Shown in pieces: positions 62,834-64,000 of a stretch of DNA of 64,000 nucleotides; position 1 is the first letter of the stretch, and every line of letters begins with the position of its first letter. Made by a program: the position numbers and the translations under genes. The notes under the pieces were generated by a model that saw only the letters and a program-made list of their open reading frames with translations, was not told the origin of the DNA and did no database searches. Source of the stretch: Procambarus clarkii (lineage: Eukaryota; Arthropoda; Malacostraca; Decapoda; Cambaridae); assembly GCF_040958095.1 (NCBI RefSeq), contig NC_091208.1:16361267-16425266 (forward strand), given 5' to 3'.

Positions 62834-63103
62834 CAGTCTCCGTGGTGTAGTGGTAAGACACTCGCCTGGCGTTCCGCGAGCGCTATGTCATGGGTTCGTA
62901 TCCTGGCCGGGGAGGATTTACTGGGCGCAATTCCTTAACTGTAGCTTCTGTTTAACGCAACAGTAAAATGTGTACTTGGATGAAAAAACGGTTCTTCGCG
63001 GCAGGGGATCGTATTCCAGGGACCATAGGATTAAGGACTTGCCCGAAACGCTACGCGTACTAGTGGCTGTACAAGAATGTAACAACTCTTGTATATATCT
63101 CAA
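62834..63103 (+). mobile_element. tRNA-derived SINE, copy 2
   Basis: A-box GGTGTAGTGGTAAGACACTC, B-box GGTTCGTATCCTGG, the body shared with 23390-23626 and a poly(A)-like run (63103-63120) followed by (TA)n. A partial duplication of its first 24 bp (GCAGTCTCCGTGGTGTAGTGG) precedes it. Looks complete. Confidence 0.88.
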
Positions 63104-63117
63104 AAAAAAAAAAAAAA

Positions 63118-63120
<3 letters not shown>

Positions 63121-63200
<80 letters not shown>
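63121..63200. repeat. (TA)n microsatellite
   Basis: TA run after the SINE A-tail. Confidence 0.98.
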
Positions 63201-63207
<7 letters not shown>

Positions 63208-63498
63208 TAATGAAAAAGTACCACCTTTAGCTGGAAGAAGGGGGACCCATAGCCTCGGAGGAAACCACGCATAACACATTAGAGGGAATGTTTAGATCCC
63301 CTCCAATACAGTTTCTGTGTGCTTTTCTCCTACCACCCCCTTCCTTTTTTATTTTTTGTGCTTTATTATGCATTTGATGGTTACAAGATATACATGGGTT
63401 GATACAAAAATAATAATGCAAAAAGGTGCTTAAAGGTTATGGATCTCTTGAAAAACACAACAATGGGAAACATTGATGAATGTCACAGACGGGTTCAA

Positions 63499-64000
63499 TC
63501 ATTGTTGCAAGTCAAACACTTCTTCGAATTCCTCTGAAGTTGGACTAGTGCCCAAGACGCAACAGGCATTTCCCCTCTGAATCGCAACACCGAGGCGCTG
63601 GAACAAGAAACTTTTTGCTCTCTGGTCTTTTGTAGCGCTGATCAATTTGTCCCCCAGTTCCTTCAGGAACTTCAATGCACATTTTCCCCACGAACCGAGG
63701 GTCTCCGAGCCGATCGGAAAAAAGCTGTAACAGTGTGCCAGACCTCTGTATTTAATAATTTTCTGCGATTCCCTGAAAGAAGCAGCACCACCGCTTTCAC
63801 GTGTGCTGTAGTGGAGGTTAGTGGAGGTAGGTACTGGCCAGTGTGGCAGCGCACGTGTAGTCCCATACCACTTGCTTACCATCCTTCCAAGGTAGCAAGG
63901 TGACCCCATCAGGGCGCTTCTGAGGGTCGTTAGGTCTGGATAAGTGTGGTTCTCTTTGTGCAGGGCAGCGGGCTGTGGCGAGGCTCCTCTTGATGATGTC
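63499..64000 (-). pseudogene. Retroelement RT-protein C-terminal fragment
   Basis: The minus strand reads KRPDGVTLLPWKDGKQVVWD and YTCAATLASTYL (64000-63830), then after a frame change KIIKYRGLAHCYSFFPIGSE, TLGSWGKCALKFLKELGDKL, and LFQRLGVAIQRGNACCVLGT to 63499. This RPDG..W, F.P...ETLG.WG, FL..LG, Q....AIQRGNA pattern is the conserved end of a reverse-transcriptase family common in marine invertebrate genomes; I cannot place it in a named clade from memory. The rest of the protein lies beyond the window end. A polyadenylation-like AATAAA is at about 63366 on the minus strand. Confidence 0.6.

Larger units (their letters stand above)
62625..63352. repeat. Inverted repeat (arms about 145 bp) enclosing a SINE
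   Basis: 62625-62779 and 63210-63352 are reverse complements with about ten differences (shared words GGTAGGAGAAAAGCACACAG and TCCGAGGCTATGGGTCCCCC). The right arm continues into the 3' side of the retroelement at 63499-64000, so both arms are probably copies of its 3' UTR in opposite directions. Confidence 0.8.

Overview
The window looks like intergenic DNA from an arthropod, most likely a decapod crustacean such as a freshwater crayfish. This is inferred from many interstitial TTAGG (arthropod telomere-type) tracts, abundant Penelope-like elements, CR1/I-type LINEs, tRNA-derived SINEs and satellites, and extreme microsatellite and minisatellite load. I see no intact host protein-coding gene. 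The one host-type locus is a small three-exon fragment on the minus strand (8063-8844) that resembles the N-terminal part of the arthropod DUF4806 protein family.

Layout. 1-5.2 kb: a candidate LTR (1638-2307) and a 1.67-kb TG...CA insertion (2834-4504) that splits a pyrimidine minisatellite. 5.5-7 kb: a Penelope tail, a short tRNA-like tandem array and an inverted-repeat element. 8-8.9 kb: the DUF4806-like exons. 9.2-14 kb: a Penelope GIY-YIG fragment, then a nearly full-length but broken CR1-like LINE on the minus strand with a MITE inside its endonuclease region. 14-15 kb: simple repeats. 15.6-16.4 kb: a CCHC ORF1-like reading frame. 16.5-18.4 kb: a Tc1/mariner-type transposon whose middle is filled with tandem repeats. 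18.9-23.4 kb: four minisatellites and two SINEs.

23.7-33.4 kb: a highly uniform 275-bp tRNA-like satellite, about 28 copies one way and then about 8 in the opposite orientation. 33.5-35.2 kb: four copies of a 390-bp palindromic, TTAGG-bearing repeat separated by (TA)n. 35.2-41.9 kb: a LINE tail, piggyBac pieces in two orientations, a broken Ty3/gypsy integrase and a hAT transposase. 42.3-44.3 kb: an 18-bp minisatellite, a 480-bp (GA)n and a 55-bp repeat.

45.5-55.2 kb: more 390-bp palindromic repeats (one carrying a solo LTR with a 5-bp target duplication), an 883-bp-arm Penelope palindrome with hammerhead-ribozyme-like segments, and a 260-bp tRNA-like satellite that also flips orientation. 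55.2-56.8 kb: a Penelope 5' piece and a LINE RNase H tail. 57.9-62.5 kb: a 31-bp minisatellite split by two LINE tails. 62.6-64 kb: a SINE within an inverted repeat and a retroelement C-terminus.

The most notable theme is orientation switching. At least five head-to-head inversions (9.2, 31.3, 48.6, 49.8 and 52.1 kb) affect unrelated repeat families, and two different tRNA-like units have been amplified into satellites that each flip once. Similarity to families was judged by reading translations and motifs; no database search was possible.
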